From JAAUTT01 sp963846585 (GTDB lineage Bacteria; Bacteroidota; Bacteroidia; Bacteroidales; JAAUTT01), in the NCBI GenBank assembly GCA_963846585.1, contig CAWJWO010000013.1, positions 1 through 64,000 of the forward strand: DNA of 64,000 bases, written 5' to 3'. The notes beneath the pieces are model-generated. The model was not told where the DNA came from and made no database searches. It saw only the letters and a program-made list of their open reading frames with translations. The translations under genes and the position numbers were made by a program. Shown in pieces: positions 45,087 to 53,695 of this stretch. How positions within the stretch are numbered: the stretch's first letter is position 1; each line of letters starts with the position of its first letter.

Positions 45087-46031
45087 ATGGTACGATGGTG
45101 TCCGGGTTGTGGAGCTCATGCAATATTAAACTCAGTCGCAACAGTATTTCCAAAAACAGGCTATCGCAAAGAAAATTTTGTTATTGTTTCCGGGATTGGC
45201 TGTTCATCCAGATTCCCATATTATGTAAATACTTATGGAATTCATGGTATTCATGGTCGGGCTTCAGCAATTGCTACAGGAGTTAAGGTTTCAAATCCTG
45301 CATTAAGTGTCTGGATTACTACCGGGGATGGAGACTCAATGGCTATAGGCGGAAATCATTTTATACATTTAATTCGAAGGAATGTAGATGTTAACCTTCT
45401 GCTTTTTAATAATCAGATATATGGACTTACCAAGGGACAATTTTCTCCGACTACACCCTTAGGTACTGTCACAAAAACATCACCTCTTGGTACGATTGAA
45501 AATCCATTTAATCCGGGTGAACTTGTAATAGGATCCAATGGTACATTTTTTGCCCGTGTTCCTGACAGTAATCAAAAATTAATGTCGGAAGTAATGCTTG
45601 AAGCCGCCAACCATAAAGGGGCATCAATAATTGAGATTTTGCAAAATTGCATAATTTTTGCTGATAAAGCTCATGCAAATATAACTTCTAAGGATTTGCG
45701 GGACGATCATCAGTTAATTTTAAAATCAGGGGAACCAATGTTGTTCGGCAAAGAAAAACAAAAAGGAATAAGAATAAATGGTGCTAACATAGAAGTTGTT
45801 ACTATCGGTGTGAATGGCATAACAGAAAATGATATTCTTATACACAATCCGAAAGAAGCTGATCCGGGTATACATCTTAAGCTCACACAAATGACACTTC
45901 CTGATTTTCCGGTTGCACTTGGGATTATCCGTTCAACATCTATGCCTTCATATGATTATTTAGTTCAAAATCAAATTAATACTGCAAAAGAAAAAGGAAC
46001 CATAAAATGTGTTGATGATCTGCTTAAATAG
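45087..46031 (+). CDS. korB: 2-oxoacid:ferredoxin oxidoreductase, beta subunit (unusual start)
   Basis: The readable protein has the TPP-binding beta domain: MVRWCPGCGAHAILNS with the Cys ligands, GIGCSSRFPYYVNTYGIHG, WITTGDGDSMAIGGNHFIH, and NNQIYGLTKGQFSPTT. Homology clearly begins upstream of the ATG at 45087, because LSKEDFISDQ precedes it in the same frame. That frame is open only back to the korA TGA (45006-45008) and has no ATG, GTG or TTG before 45087. The ATG that overlaps the korA stop (45005) is in the next frame and ends after six codons. Either a one-base indel broke the normal start, or initiation uses ATA (45018) or the internal ATG. Confidence 0.85.
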   Translation: MVRWCPGCGAHAILNSVATVFPKTGYRKENFVIVSGIGCSSRFPYYVNTYGIHGIHGRASAIATGVKVSNPALSVWITTGDGDSMAIGGNHFIHLIRRNVDVNLLLFNNQIYGLTKGQFSPTTPLGTVTKTSPLGTIENPFNPGELVIGSNGTFFARVPDSNQKLMSEVMLEAANHKGASIIEILQNCIIFADKAHANITSKDLRDDHQLILKSGEPMLFGKEKQKGIRINGANIEVVTIGVNGITENDILIHNPKEADPGIHLKLTQMTLPDFPVALGIIRSTSMPSYDYLVQNQINTAKEKGTIKCVDDLLK

Positions 46032-46051
46032 TGGGGATGTGTTTGAAATGT

Positions 46052-46141
46052 AATAGTGCTTAGTACCTAGTGCATAGTGCATAGTACATAGTACATAGTG
46101 CATAGTATATAAGCATAGTGCCTATTGCTTAGTGATTAGTT
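46052..46141. repeat. TAGTGCATAGTACATAG array
   Basis: About nine units of the TAGTGCATAG/TAGTACATAG word after korB. The same family occurs at 6038 (reverse), 14507 and about 31327-31343. Confidence 0.85.
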
Positions 46142-46166
46142 CCAGGTAGAAATAAAAGTTGTAATA

Positions 46167-46217
46167 GTTGTAAAGGTTGTAGACGTTGTAATTAATAAAT
46201 TTTATAACCTTTACAAC
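46167..46217. terminator. Perfect 12-bp inverted repeat between korB and YIP1 gene
   Basis: GTTGTAAAGGTT (46167-46178) and AACCTTTACAAC (46206-46217) pair without mismatch around a 27-base loop that itself contains GTTGTA units. Further GTTGTA and TACAAC words flank both arms. It lies between two convergent genes, so a bidirectional terminator is plausible, although neither side has a strong T-run. Confidence 0.5.
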
Positions 46218-46238
46218 CTATACAACCTTTAATGTTAT

Positions 46239-46845
46239 TTAGTGCATCATCATTGCTGCTCCGGTTAAAGAAAAAGCTGCAATAATACCTCCAATAATAA
46301 GCCCGATTATAATAAGTACAACAAATATAGTAACAAGGCTTACAACAAAATACCCTGTTAACTTATCTTCAGGAGTTTTAAGTACAGGTGCAAAACCAAG
46401 ATAAAGAATATATAAGCCATAAATCCCTGCAAGCAATACAATTATTCCCAAAAATGGCAATATGTAGAAAATACCTGCTATCAGCATTGGAGTGAAAGAG
46501 TAAGTAACTAATTCAAGCGATTTGCTAAATTCTTTCAAAGAACTAAAGGTAGGTGCTAATAAGCTTATAATAAATGCGGAAATTAACACTCCCAAAAAAG
46601 GAGATATAAATGCCATAATAGCCTGAATCAGTCCAAAAGAGATGAGAACCTGCAATATGTCCAACAAATGGTACGGAATATCCCACCACTCCAAAACCGA
46701 TAAATGTAGCAATTGCAGGAATTAATGCCAAAGGAACCAGATACGTAGTTAAAATTTGCGCTACAGGAGTATTTTCCTGCTCAATCACAAGCCATTCTTC
46801 TTTAGGTGACATCATGATCTTTTTGACACGTTCAATTAAGTTCAT
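46239..46845 (-). pseudogene. YIP1-family membrane protein, frameshifted
   Basis: The 5' part from the ATG at 46845 reads MNLIERVKKIMMSPKEEWLV, then QILTTYLVPLALIPAIATFI, the normal YIP1 start. Near 46640-46660 the frame changes. The other frame continues with SFGLIQAIMAFISPFLGVLI and several membrane helices to the end at 46239. Together they give a normal YIP1 protein of about 200 residues. Either the gene is recently broken or a base was miscalled. Its role in bacteria is not established. Confidence 0.8.
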
Positions 46846-46960
46846 AATTTTAGGTTTTAAGTTGAAAAATAAAAGGTTATAGTTTTTATAAAATTATGCA
46901 AAAGTTTTGAATATTAATATTTTTCCATTGGATATATGTAAATTTGTAAGAGGAATGGAT

Positions 46961-46996
46961 TAAGTGATGGAGTGATTAGGTGATGAAGTGATGAAG
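46961..46996. repeat. GTGATGAAG array running into the sanA start codon
   Basis: TAAGTGATGGAGTGATTAGGTGATGAAGTG units extend to the ATGAAG that opens sanA at 46991. The start codon is thus part of the repeat word found at 23027 and 39905. Confidence 0.8.
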
Positions 46997-47650
46997 TTAA
47001 AAGGCAAAAACCGGACAATAAAGGTGTTAATCAGGTTAATTGGGTTAATTATTATCCTTATTGCAACAATATTATTTGTGAGCAGTTGGGTAATTGATTC
47101 AAAAACAAATAAATACCTATTCGATGATTTCAGGAAGTTAAAACCTGCCAAAGTCGGATTGGTACTTGGAACAAGTAAGTATTTAAGGGCCGGACGTTTA
47201 AATCAGTTTTTTCGCAATCGTATTGATGCTACTGTTGATCTTTATAATTCAGGCAAAATTGAATATGTTTTGGTTAGTGGCGATAATCATTTTATTGAAT
47301 ATAATGAACCTGAAATGATGCGAAAGGAATTAATTAAATCAGGAATTCCGGAGAATAGAATTTTTATGGATTTTGCCGGCTTTCGAACCTACGATTCTGT
47401 TGTACGTTGTCATTATATTTTTGGGCAGACTTCATTTATAATTATTACGCAGAAATTTCATAATCAGCGTGCAGTATTCATAGCCAGATATTTAGGGTTG
47501 GATGTAGTAGGGTATAACGCAAAGGATGTTGAATTCTCCGCATCATTCAAAACACTTATCAGGGAATATTTTGCCAGAGTAAAAGTATTTATTGATATTT
47601 TCACAGATATTAAACCGAGATTTCTGGGTGTAAAGGTTGATATACATTGA
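46991..47650 (+). CDS. sanA: SanA/YdcF-like DUF218 membrane protein
   Basis: The ATG at 46991 gives 219 residues with an N-terminal membrane anchor (LIRLIGLIIILIATILFVSS). A DUF218 domain follows (PAKVGLVLGTSKYL, DLYNSGKIEYVLVSGDNHFI, MRKELIKSGIPENRIFMDFA, FRTYDSVVR, IITQKFHNQRAVFIARYLGL). In E. coli SanA affects envelope permeability and vancomycin exclusion; the chemistry is unknown. The start codon lies at the end of a GTGATGAAG array. TAAATTTG at 46939-46946 is a possible -7 element. Confidence 0.85.
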   Translation: MKLKGKNRTIKVLIRLIGLIIILIATILFVSSWVIDSKTNKYLFDDFRKLKPAKVGLVLGTSKYLRAGRLNQFFRNRIDATVDLYNSGKIEYVLVSGDNHFIEYNEPEMMRKELIKSGIPENRIFMDFAGFRTYDSVVRCHYIFGQTSFIIITQKFHNQRAVFIARYLGLDVVGYNAKDVEFSASFKTLIREYFARVKVFIDIFTDIKPRFLGVKVDIH

Positions 47651-47769
47651 AATTAACAATTTGGTAACATTAAGGCAATATTGACAAAATATAAATACGC
47701 TTTATTTGTATAATGGAGATTTATCAATGATGATTCAGTTATTATTGATTTTTCATTTATAGAAATAAC

Positions 47770-48972
47770 GTGAAAAAAACAATCAGGAAACCTTTAGAAA
47801 AAATTGTACATGGTGTACTATTTTCGAGCAGTACAATTACAAGTTTAGCAGTAATATTTATCATTATTTTCTTATTTAAGGAAGGAATTGGGCTTTTTTC
47901 AAGTAAACCAATTGAACAGGGTTATTTTATAGCAGTTAATAGCAAAAATCCTGTTAAAAAATTATCAGCTGAACAAATAGATATGATTTTTAACCAGGAT
48001 GTAACCAATTGGAAAAAATTAGGAGGCAATAACGATTCAATTATTTTATTTAAATTAAATAATGTAACTAATTATATTCCTCAGGATTCCATGGGGGAAA
48101 ACTTTTCTTTATTGCCAAAGAAGGTAAATGAATTTATTAATAATCATAAGGGGGTTATAGCATATTTCCCTGATAAATATAAGACAAAGGATTTTAAAGC
48201 TTCCATTATTTCTGTTAACAGGATAGGTATTTTTGATTTTTTAACTGGTTCAAAATGGTATCCTACAAATGAACCGGCAAAAATTTTGGGGATATTGCCA
48301 TTAATTCTTGGCACATTATGGGTTAGTTTTGGGGCAATTTTAATAGCCGTCCCATTAGGCCTGGCTACAGCTGTTTATTTGGCAGAAGTAGCCGATAAAC
48401 GGATCCGAAATATTTTAAAGCCGGTTATTGAATTATTGTCGGGCATACCGTCAGTAGTTTATGGATTTTTTGGATTAGTTGTTATTGTGCCACTTGTTCA
48501 GAACATATTCAAATTAAATGTTGGTGAAACTGCCCTGGTCGGAAGCATTATCCTTGGTATAATGGCTTTACCAACAATTATAACTATTGCTGAAGATGCA
48601 ATCCTGACTACGCCAAATGCACTAAAAGAGGCCAGTTTAGCACTAGGTGCATCACGCTGGCAAACCATGTACAGGGTTGTAATTCCATATGCCAAATCGG
48701 GGATAGCTGCTGCTGTTATTTTAGGAATCGGTAGGGCTGTTGGTGAAACTATGGCAGTTTTAATGGTTACCGGAAATGCTTCGGTAATTCCTCACACTTT
48801 TTTACAGCCGGTTCGGACAATTCCTGCTACAATAGCAGCTGAGCTTGGAGAAACCTCCCAGGGAGGAATACATTATCAGGCATTATTTGCCTTAGGCATA
48901 GTATTATTTATTATTACACTGGCTATAAATCTGTTTGTTGAGTTTTTAAGGTCAAGAAACAGAAACCAATAA
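47770..48972 (+). CDS. pstC: Phosphate ABC transporter permease PstC with PstS-like loop
   Basis: A GTG start gives 400 residues, longer than the about 300 of enterobacterial PstC. After the first helix (residues about 18-38) comes an about 100-residue periplasmic insert: VNSKNPVKKLSAEQIDMIFN, then VTNWKKLGGNNDSIILF. This resembles the phosphate-binding protein PstS, in which L..EQ....F...TNWK.vGG is a hallmark. The permease core follows (GTLWVSFGAILIAVPLGLAT, GIPSVVYGFFGLVV, the EAA loop KEASLALGASRWQTMYRVVI). It forms the membrane channel with PstA. No separate pstS gene is adjacent. Confidence 0.92.
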   Translation: MKKTIRKPLEKIVHGVLFSSSTITSLAVIFIIIFLFKEGIGLFSSKPIEQGYFIAVNSKNPVKKLSAEQIDMIFNQDVTNWKKLGGNNDSIILFKLNNVTNYIPQDSMGENFSLLPKKVNEFINNHKGVIAYFPDKYKTKDFKASIISVNRIGIFDFLTGSKWYPTNEPAKILGILPLILGTLWVSFGAILIAVPLGLATAVYLAEVADKRIRNILKPVIELLSGIPSVVYGFFGLVVIVPLVQNIFKLNVGETALVGSIILGIMALPTIITIAEDAILTTPNALKEASLALGASRWQTMYRVVIPYAKSGIAAAVILGIGRAVGETMAVLMVTGNASVIPHTFLQPVRTIPATIAAELGETSQGGIHYQALFALGIVLFIITLAINLFVEFLRSRNRNQ

Positions 48973-49019
48973 AAAAATTGATAACTGCTGATCGTTAGTA
49001 ATATATTAATTAATTTAAA

Positions 49020-49880
49020 ATGAAATCAAGTAAGAGAATAAGCGAATTTATTGCATTTTCAATTTTCAGGATTATAAGTTACCTGATAGTTGGCATATTA
49101 ATATTAATTCTTTCGTTTATTATTATTCGTGGCATATCAGTTGTTAATTGGAAATTTTTGACGGAGATGCCACAGCAGGGTATGGAAAAAGGCGGTATTC
49201 TGCCTGCAATTGTTGGTACCTTATGCCTGGTAACCGGGAGTATGGTTTTTGCATTCCCAATAGGAGTTTTGTCAGGGATTTATATCAATGAATACCTCAG
49301 GGAAACATGGTTTAAAAAATTTTTACGCACCATGACCAATAATCTGGCAGGGATACCGTCAATTGTATTTGGATTATTCGGAATGGCTTTGTTTGTTAAT
49401 AAATTACATTTTGGCGCCTCGATTTTAGCTGGTTCATTAACTTTGGGCATAATGGCTTTGCCTGTTATTATACGCACTACTGAAGAAGCTTTAAAATCGA
49501 TCGACAATTCATTAAGAATAGGGAGTTATGCATTAGGTGCGACTAAATTACAGACAATAAGAAGAGTAGTATTGCCAATTTCGTATCCCAATATTGTAAC
49601 AGGATTGATTCTTTCAATGGGCAGAGTATCAGGCGAAACAGCACCAATATTGTATACATGTGCTGCATATTCAATTGCTCATTTGCCACATAGTATTTTC
49701 GACCAGGTAATGGCATTACCATATCATCTTTATGTCCTCACAACCAGCGGCACAAATATTGAAGCTACTCGTCCGATGGCTTATGGCACAGCGTTTATCC
49801 TGATTGCCATTGTCCTTATCTTTAATTTATTGGCAAATGCATTACGGCGATATTTTGGGAAAAAAGTTAAAATGAATTAA
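49020..49880 (+). CDS. pstA: Phosphate ABC transporter permease PstA
   Basis: This 286-residue protein has six membrane segments and the PstA signature: GGILPAIVGTLCLVTGSMVF, NNLAGIPSIVFGLFGMALFV, and an EAA loop (SLRIGSYALGATKLQTIRRV). The C-terminal region contains GRVSGETAPILYTCAA. It pairs with PstC to form the phosphate channel. It lies 47 bp after pstC and 8 bp before pstB, consistent with one operon. Confidence 0.95.
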   Translation: MKSSKRISEFIAFSIFRIISYLIVGILILILSFIIIRGISVVNWKFLTEMPQQGMEKGGILPAIVGTLCLVTGSMVFAFPIGVLSGIYINEYLRETWFKKFLRTMTNNLAGIPSIVFGLFGMALFVNKLHFGASILAGSLTLGIMALPVIIRTTEEALKSIDNSLRIGSYALGATKLQTIRRVVLPISYPNIVTGLILSMGRVSGETAPILYTCAAYSIAHLPHSIFDQVMALPYHLYVLTTSGTNIEATRPMAYGTAFILIAIVLIFNLLANALRRYFGKKVKMN

Positions 49881-49888
49881 AATTTATA

Positions 49889-50692
49889 ATGAAAGAAGAT
49901 AAAAAAAATAAAAATGAAAATTTATCCGAAAAGGAACCAGATGTTATAATTGAAACTGTCAATTTAAACTTGTTTTATGGTGATTTTCATGCATTAAAAG
50001 GTATTAACTTTAAAGCCTTTAAAAATACAGTTACAGCATTAATAGGGCCTTCAGGTTGTGGAAAATCAACATTTTTAAGGTTGTTTAACCGAATGAACGA
50101 TCTTATTGACAATGTTACAATTACAGGAAAAGTAATGCTAAATGGCCATGAAGTATACGATCGCAATTTGGACGTAGACGAATTGAGAAAGAAAATAGGT
50201 ATGGTTTTTCAAAAACCAAATCCTTTTCCTAAATCAATTTTTGAAAATGTTGCATATGGTTTACGTGTAAATGGAATAAATGACAGGCATTATATCGAGG
50301 AAAAAGTGAGGACTTCCTTAGTTCAGGCTGCATTATGGGGAGAAGTAAAAGACCATTTGAAGAAATCAGCTTTTGAGTTATCAGGTGGTCAGCAACAACG
50401 TCTTTGTATTGCACGAACGCTGGCTATAGAACCTGAAGTAGTATTAATGGATGAACCGGCTTCAGCTCTTGATCCAATATCGACATCCAAAATTGAAGAA
50501 TTAATTTATGAATTAAAAAAGGATTATACTATTATTATTGTTACACATAACATGCAGCAGGCCGGTCGTGTGAGCGATTATACTTCTTTTTTCTATATCG
50601 GAGAACTGGTGGAACATGATACAACCAAGCAAATATTTACTAATCCAAAGGATAATAAAACTCAAAATTATATTACAGGCAGGTTTGGTTGA
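49889..50692 (+). CDS. pstB: Phosphate ABC transporter ATPase PstB
   Basis: This 267-residue ATPase has Walker A GPSGCGKSTFLR, the Q-loop VFQKPNPFPKSIFENVAYGL, ABC signature LSGGQQQRLCIARTLAIEP, Walker B VVLMDEPASALDP and the H-loop IIVTHNMQQA. The PstB-specific FLRLFNRMNDLI segment is present. It powers phosphate import through PstCA. All catalytic motifs are intact. Confidence 0.97.
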   Translation: MKEDKKNKNENLSEKEPDVIIETVNLNLFYGDFHALKGINFKAFKNTVTALIGPSGCGKSTFLRLFNRMNDLIDNVTITGKVMLNGHEVYDRNLDVDELRKKIGMVFQKPNPFPKSIFENVAYGLRVNGINDRHYIEEKVRTSLVQAALWGEVKDHLKKSAFELSGGQQQRLCIARTLAIEPEVVLMDEPASALDPISTSKIEELIYELKKDYTIIIVTHNMQQAGRVSDYTSFFYIGELVEHDTTKQIFTNPKDNKTQNYITGRFG

Positions 50693-50728
50693 CCTGATTA
50701 TCGTTAATAATATTAAAAATTAAAGAAT

Positions 50729-51445
50729 ATGACACATCTTGATACCGAATTAAAAACCTTAAAGTCGTCTGTAATCTCCATGTGGTTGCTTGTTATAAGT
50801 CAATTGGAAAAAACCCAGAAGGCTATTTTTGATCATAATAAGGAATTAGCCCATGAAGTTAAAATTAATGAAAAGCGGGTTGATGCTTTTGAACTTAAGT
50901 TAAATATGGATTGCGAAAATATTTTAGCATTATATAATCCATTGGCAATTGACCTTCGTCTTATCCTGGCAGTGTTAAAAATTGATTACAATCTTGAACG
51001 TATTGGGGATTATGCTTATACAATCGCTTTATATTCAATTAATAAAGAATATAATTTTGATAAAAAATTACTGAAAGAAATAAAATTGGTTGATATGTTT
51101 GCCATTACATTAAATATGTTAAACGATGCATTACATGCTTTTGAGACCGATAATGCAAATTCTGTGAGAACAGTATATCAACGCGATGGCGATTTGGATA
51201 AAATGACAGAAAAAGCAGAAGAAATATTAATTAATTGGATACATGATAATCCAAAAGACGCACGGGAAATATTAACATTAAGCAATATTCTTAAAAAACT
51301 TGAACGGGTGGGCGATCATATAAAAAATATTGCCACGGAAATTATCTTTCATACTGAGGCTAAAATGTTGCACCATACCAAGAAGAAGAAAATCCTAAAA
51401 GAACTGGATAAGGATTTTGAGGAAAGTGCGAATAAAACTCCCTGA
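50729..51445 (+). CDS. phoU: Phosphate signalling protein PhoU
   Basis: This 238-residue all-helical protein is built of two PhoU three-helix bundles, each with the E/DxxxD metal-binding pattern (LILAVLKIDYNLERIGDYAY in the first, LSNILKKLERVGDHIKNIAT in the second). PhoU restrains phosphate uptake and PhoR signalling when phosphate is ample. It ends the pstCAB-phoU operon, 36 bp after pstB. No PhoR/PhoB pair is in the window. Confidence 0.95.
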   Translation: MTHLDTELKTLKSSVISMWLLVISQLEKTQKAIFDHNKELAHEVKINEKRVDAFELKLNMDCENILALYNPLAIDLRLILAVLKIDYNLERIGDYAYTIALYSINKEYNFDKKLLKEIKLVDMFAITLNMLNDALHAFETDNANSVRTVYQRDGDLDKMTEKAEEILINWIHDNPKDAREILTLSNILKKLERVGDHIKNIATEIIFHTEAKMLHHTKKKKILKELDKDFEESANKTP

Positions 51446-51507
51446 TTTATTTTTTAATAACATCGATATTTTGTAAATTCATCTGGAAATTTAAAAAAAT
51501 ATCTGAT

Positions 51508-51888
51508 ATGAAGAAACTTGTTTTATTATTAAGTGCTGCACTGATTTTTGGAGGTATGTTTGTTTTTGATATTTCCGGACAGGAAAAACCTGCCAAGTCT
51601 TCCAGTAAAACCGAATCCTCTGATGATTCCAATACCGACAACAGTAAGTCCGATAAAGGTTCTAAGAAAGATTCGAAGTCTAATAAAAAAAATGATAAAA
51701 AGAAGGGCTCTGCTAAAAAGCCAGCTAAAAAGAAAACAACTAAGAAATCAAAACCAAAGACTAAAACCAAAACAAAATCAAAATCAGGCAAAGGATCAAA
51801 GAATAATGATTCTTCCAGCAAAGGATCAAAAAAAGGATCTTCTAAAAAAGGTGCTGATAATAGTGCAACTGATGATTCAAATAAATAA
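51508..51888 (+). CDS. Secreted lysine/serine-rich low-complexity protein
   Basis: This 126-residue protein has a signal peptide (KKLVLLLSAALIFGGMFVF, cut near ISGQ). About 100 residues made almost only of Lys, Ser, Thr, Asp and Gly follow (KKSKPKTKTKTKSKSGKGSK). The acidic/serine-rich start and basic middle are probably disordered. No family is recognised. It may bind polyanions such as LPS or DNA, but that is a guess from charge. A good intrinsic terminator follows at 51898. The reverse-strand frame is a by-product of the AAA/TCT-rich codons. Confidence 0.65.
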   Translation: MKKLVLLLSAALIFGGMFVFDISGQEKPAKSSSKTESSDDSNTDNSKSDKGSKKDSKSNKKNDKKKGSAKKPAKKKTTKKSKPKTKTKTKSKSGKGSKNNDSSSKGSKKGSSKKGADNSATDDSNK

Positions 51889-51897
51889 TTTTAAAAT

Positions 51898-51930
51898 AAG
51901 GGCTGTTTGCTAATGCATCAGCCCTTTGTT
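51898..51930 (+). terminator. Rho-independent terminator after the Lys/Ser-rich gene
   Basis: AAGGGCTG (51898-51905) and CAGCCCTT (51919-51926) form a perfect 8-bp stem with a 13-base loop, followed by TGTTTT. Confidence 0.8.
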
Positions 51931-52034
51931 TTAGGGAATATAAAATTAAAAAGTTAATAATAAATTAATTAAAATTTAAGAAATTTTAAGTGGGAGTGAT
52001 TATTTATCCCTGATACGAACCTGATAAAAATAAA

Positions 52035-52472
52035 TTATTCCTTCTTTTCCTTCTTAAATTCACTTTTGCCTTCTTTGGATTCACAACATTTTTTGCATCT
52101 GCAACTATTGCTAATCATAATTAACACAATTGCTAACAACAAAAAACAGATTGCCAATCCAATGTTAAAGCTAATACGAGCATGATGCATTTGGCAACTT
52201 TGACAAATCGCAGGAGCAGCAGCGCAACACATTGCCTGATTTTTACAACATTTAGCGGAATCTTGTTTAACCATCATGGAATGTTTCATGCTTCCGGAAT
52301 CAGTTTTAGCAACAGCCATCCCGCAACCAGGATGTTGCATATTAGAGTAGGCCATCCCATGTTCATGAACAAAATGATGATGAAATTTACAACCACCAAT
52401 AATTGCCATGACAATTAATACAGCACCAACAAGAGTAGATGCATAACCAATCCAACGTAATATTCTACACAT
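52035..52472 (-). CDS. Two-helix membrane protein with a His/Met/Cys-rich loop
   Basis: The 145-residue protein has an N-terminal helix (YASTLVGAVLIVMAIIGG) and a second helix (ISFNIGLAICFLLLAIVLIM). The loop between them, residues about 28-95, is packed with likely metal ligands: CKFHHHFVHEHGM, NMQHPGCGM, KCCKNQAMCC and CQSCQMHH. The tail adds SCRCKKCCESKE. Such ligand density suggests copper or another soft metal ion being bound or sensed in the envelope. I recognise no family. It stands alone between two terminators. Confidence 0.7.
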   Translation of the reverse strand: MCRILRWIGYASTLVGAVLIVMAIIGGCKFHHHFVHEHGMAYSNMQHPGCGMAVAKTDSGSMKHSMMVKQDSAKCCKNQAMCCAAAPAICQSCQMHHARISFNIGLAICFLLLAIVLIMISNSCRCKKCCESKEGKSEFKKEKKE

Positions 52473-52724
52473 AGTTTTATGTATTTAATGAGTTAAAAGA
52501 TATTATAAAGATAAGCCAAAATTTAATAAGTTATGATAATCATAAATTATGCAATTATGAAAGACTGTATAATTCTGTAAATTGCCAATTACCTATTTAC
52601 ACATATTTTATAAGTAATTTTTTAATCAAATTTTAATCTATAATTCTAATATAATTTCTTATTCTATTGTTTTATACATGAGTAATAAATTTATTTATGA
52701 TGTACAATAAAATAATTCAATGCC

Positions 52725-53237
52725 ATGAAAACAATTATTATATGCGGTTTATTTCTTATTGTGTCTTTAATGACAAGCACAATTACTGCAAAGGAAAGGA
52801 AAATCCGGGAAGATAAAGTCCCGCAGCTGGTTCAGGCCGGATTTAAAGGGAAATTTCATGATGCCATTATTAAAGAATGGATGAAGAACAACTCAACTTA
52901 TAGTGTAATATATAAGAAGGATAGGAATAAATATGAGGCAACTTTTAATTCGGATGGGAAATGGATAAATACTTCCACAATAATAAACTGGGATGAAATT
53001 CCTGAAGCAGTTAAAATTGGATTCAGTGAAAGTACATATAAAGATTGGACAATATTTGGATTAATTGAGACAGATTCTTCGAATGGAACAAAAAATTATG
53101 GTTTAGTAGTAGATAATGCAAATCAATATCTGGGTGAAGAGCAAGACAGTGGTTTCACTGAAATATATAAAATATATTTTTCGTCACAAGGGAAATTGAT
53201 AAGTAATAAAATACAATATGACTATAACCTGTTTTGA
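52725..53237 (+). CDS. PepSY-like secreted protein
   Basis: This 170-residue protein has a signal peptide (KTIIICGLFLIVSLMTSTITA) and then two copies of a PepSY-like unit: VPQLVQAGFKGKFHDAIIKE with YEATFNSDGKWI, and IPEAVKIGFSESTYKDWTIF with YKIYFSSQGKLI. The BLIP/PepSY-like family is common in Bacteroidota and of unknown function. A hairpin follows the stop. Confidence 0.75.
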   Translation: MKTIIICGLFLIVSLMTSTITAKERKIREDKVPQLVQAGFKGKFHDAIIKEWMKNNSTYSVIYKKDRNKYEATFNSDGKWINTSTIINWDEIPEAVKIGFSESTYKDWTIFGLIETDSSNGTKNYGLVVDNANQYLGEEQDSGFTEIYKIYFSSQGKLISNKIQYDYNLF

Positions 53238-53243
53238 TTTGAG

Positions 53244-53278
53244 TTTGCGTCCGGTTAAATACAATTTCCGGACGCAAA
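53244..53278. terminator. Perfect 11-bp hairpin after the PepSY-like gene
   Basis: TTTGCGTCCGG (53244-53254) and CCGGACGCAAA (53268-53278) pair exactly around a 13-base loop. No strong T-run follows, so it may be an mRNA 3'-end stabiliser or a weak terminator. Confidence 0.65.
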
Positions 53279-53367
53279 TAAAGTATCTGGGAAAGATTAC
53301 CAAACTCAATGATTGTAAGTTAAAATTTTACTTGCCAGGCGATGCAAAAAGGAACCAAAAAAATCTT

Positions 53368-53425
53368 TAGCCGCGGAAACGCGTTCCGCCTCCTGCGTCG
53401 GCTTCACTTGGACGGCCCGCGGCTA
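53368..53425. repeat. GC-rich islet with inverted TAGCCGCGG / CCGCGGCTA
   Basis: A perfect 9-bp inverted repeat (53368-53376 and 53417-53425) encloses a G/C-rich core (AACGCGTTCCGCCTCCTGCG). A related GCCGTTGGCGGC follows near 53443. The composition is unlike anything nearby. The remaining 53279-53695 has no convincing gene: two overlapping opposite-strand frames exist but neither resembles a protein family. Confidence 0.6.
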
Positions 53426-53695
53426 ATATGGTATCATATTTATGCCGTTGGCGGCTTCGTAGTATAATTTAGTGGGTAAATTGAAGGTATTTATAAAGTT
53501 GTTCAAAATTTTCCAGGATAATCCAGTTGGATATCCAAATTTTGATCTATTGTCGAAACACCTGCATATCACATTTTCATTGTACTTACAAAACGGTATA
53601 AGAAGAAACATCAATGTGAGAAGGCAATTTGAGACAGTTATAATGATAAAAAATGATATTTTAAAGAGTTTTATCAATCGGAGGTTTTATGATAC

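Noticed and set aside
51447..51821. Minus-strand frame rich in Phe, Leu and Asp
   Set aside because: It is the complement of the Lys/Ser-rich gene. The plus strand has the signal peptide and a terminator after its stop.
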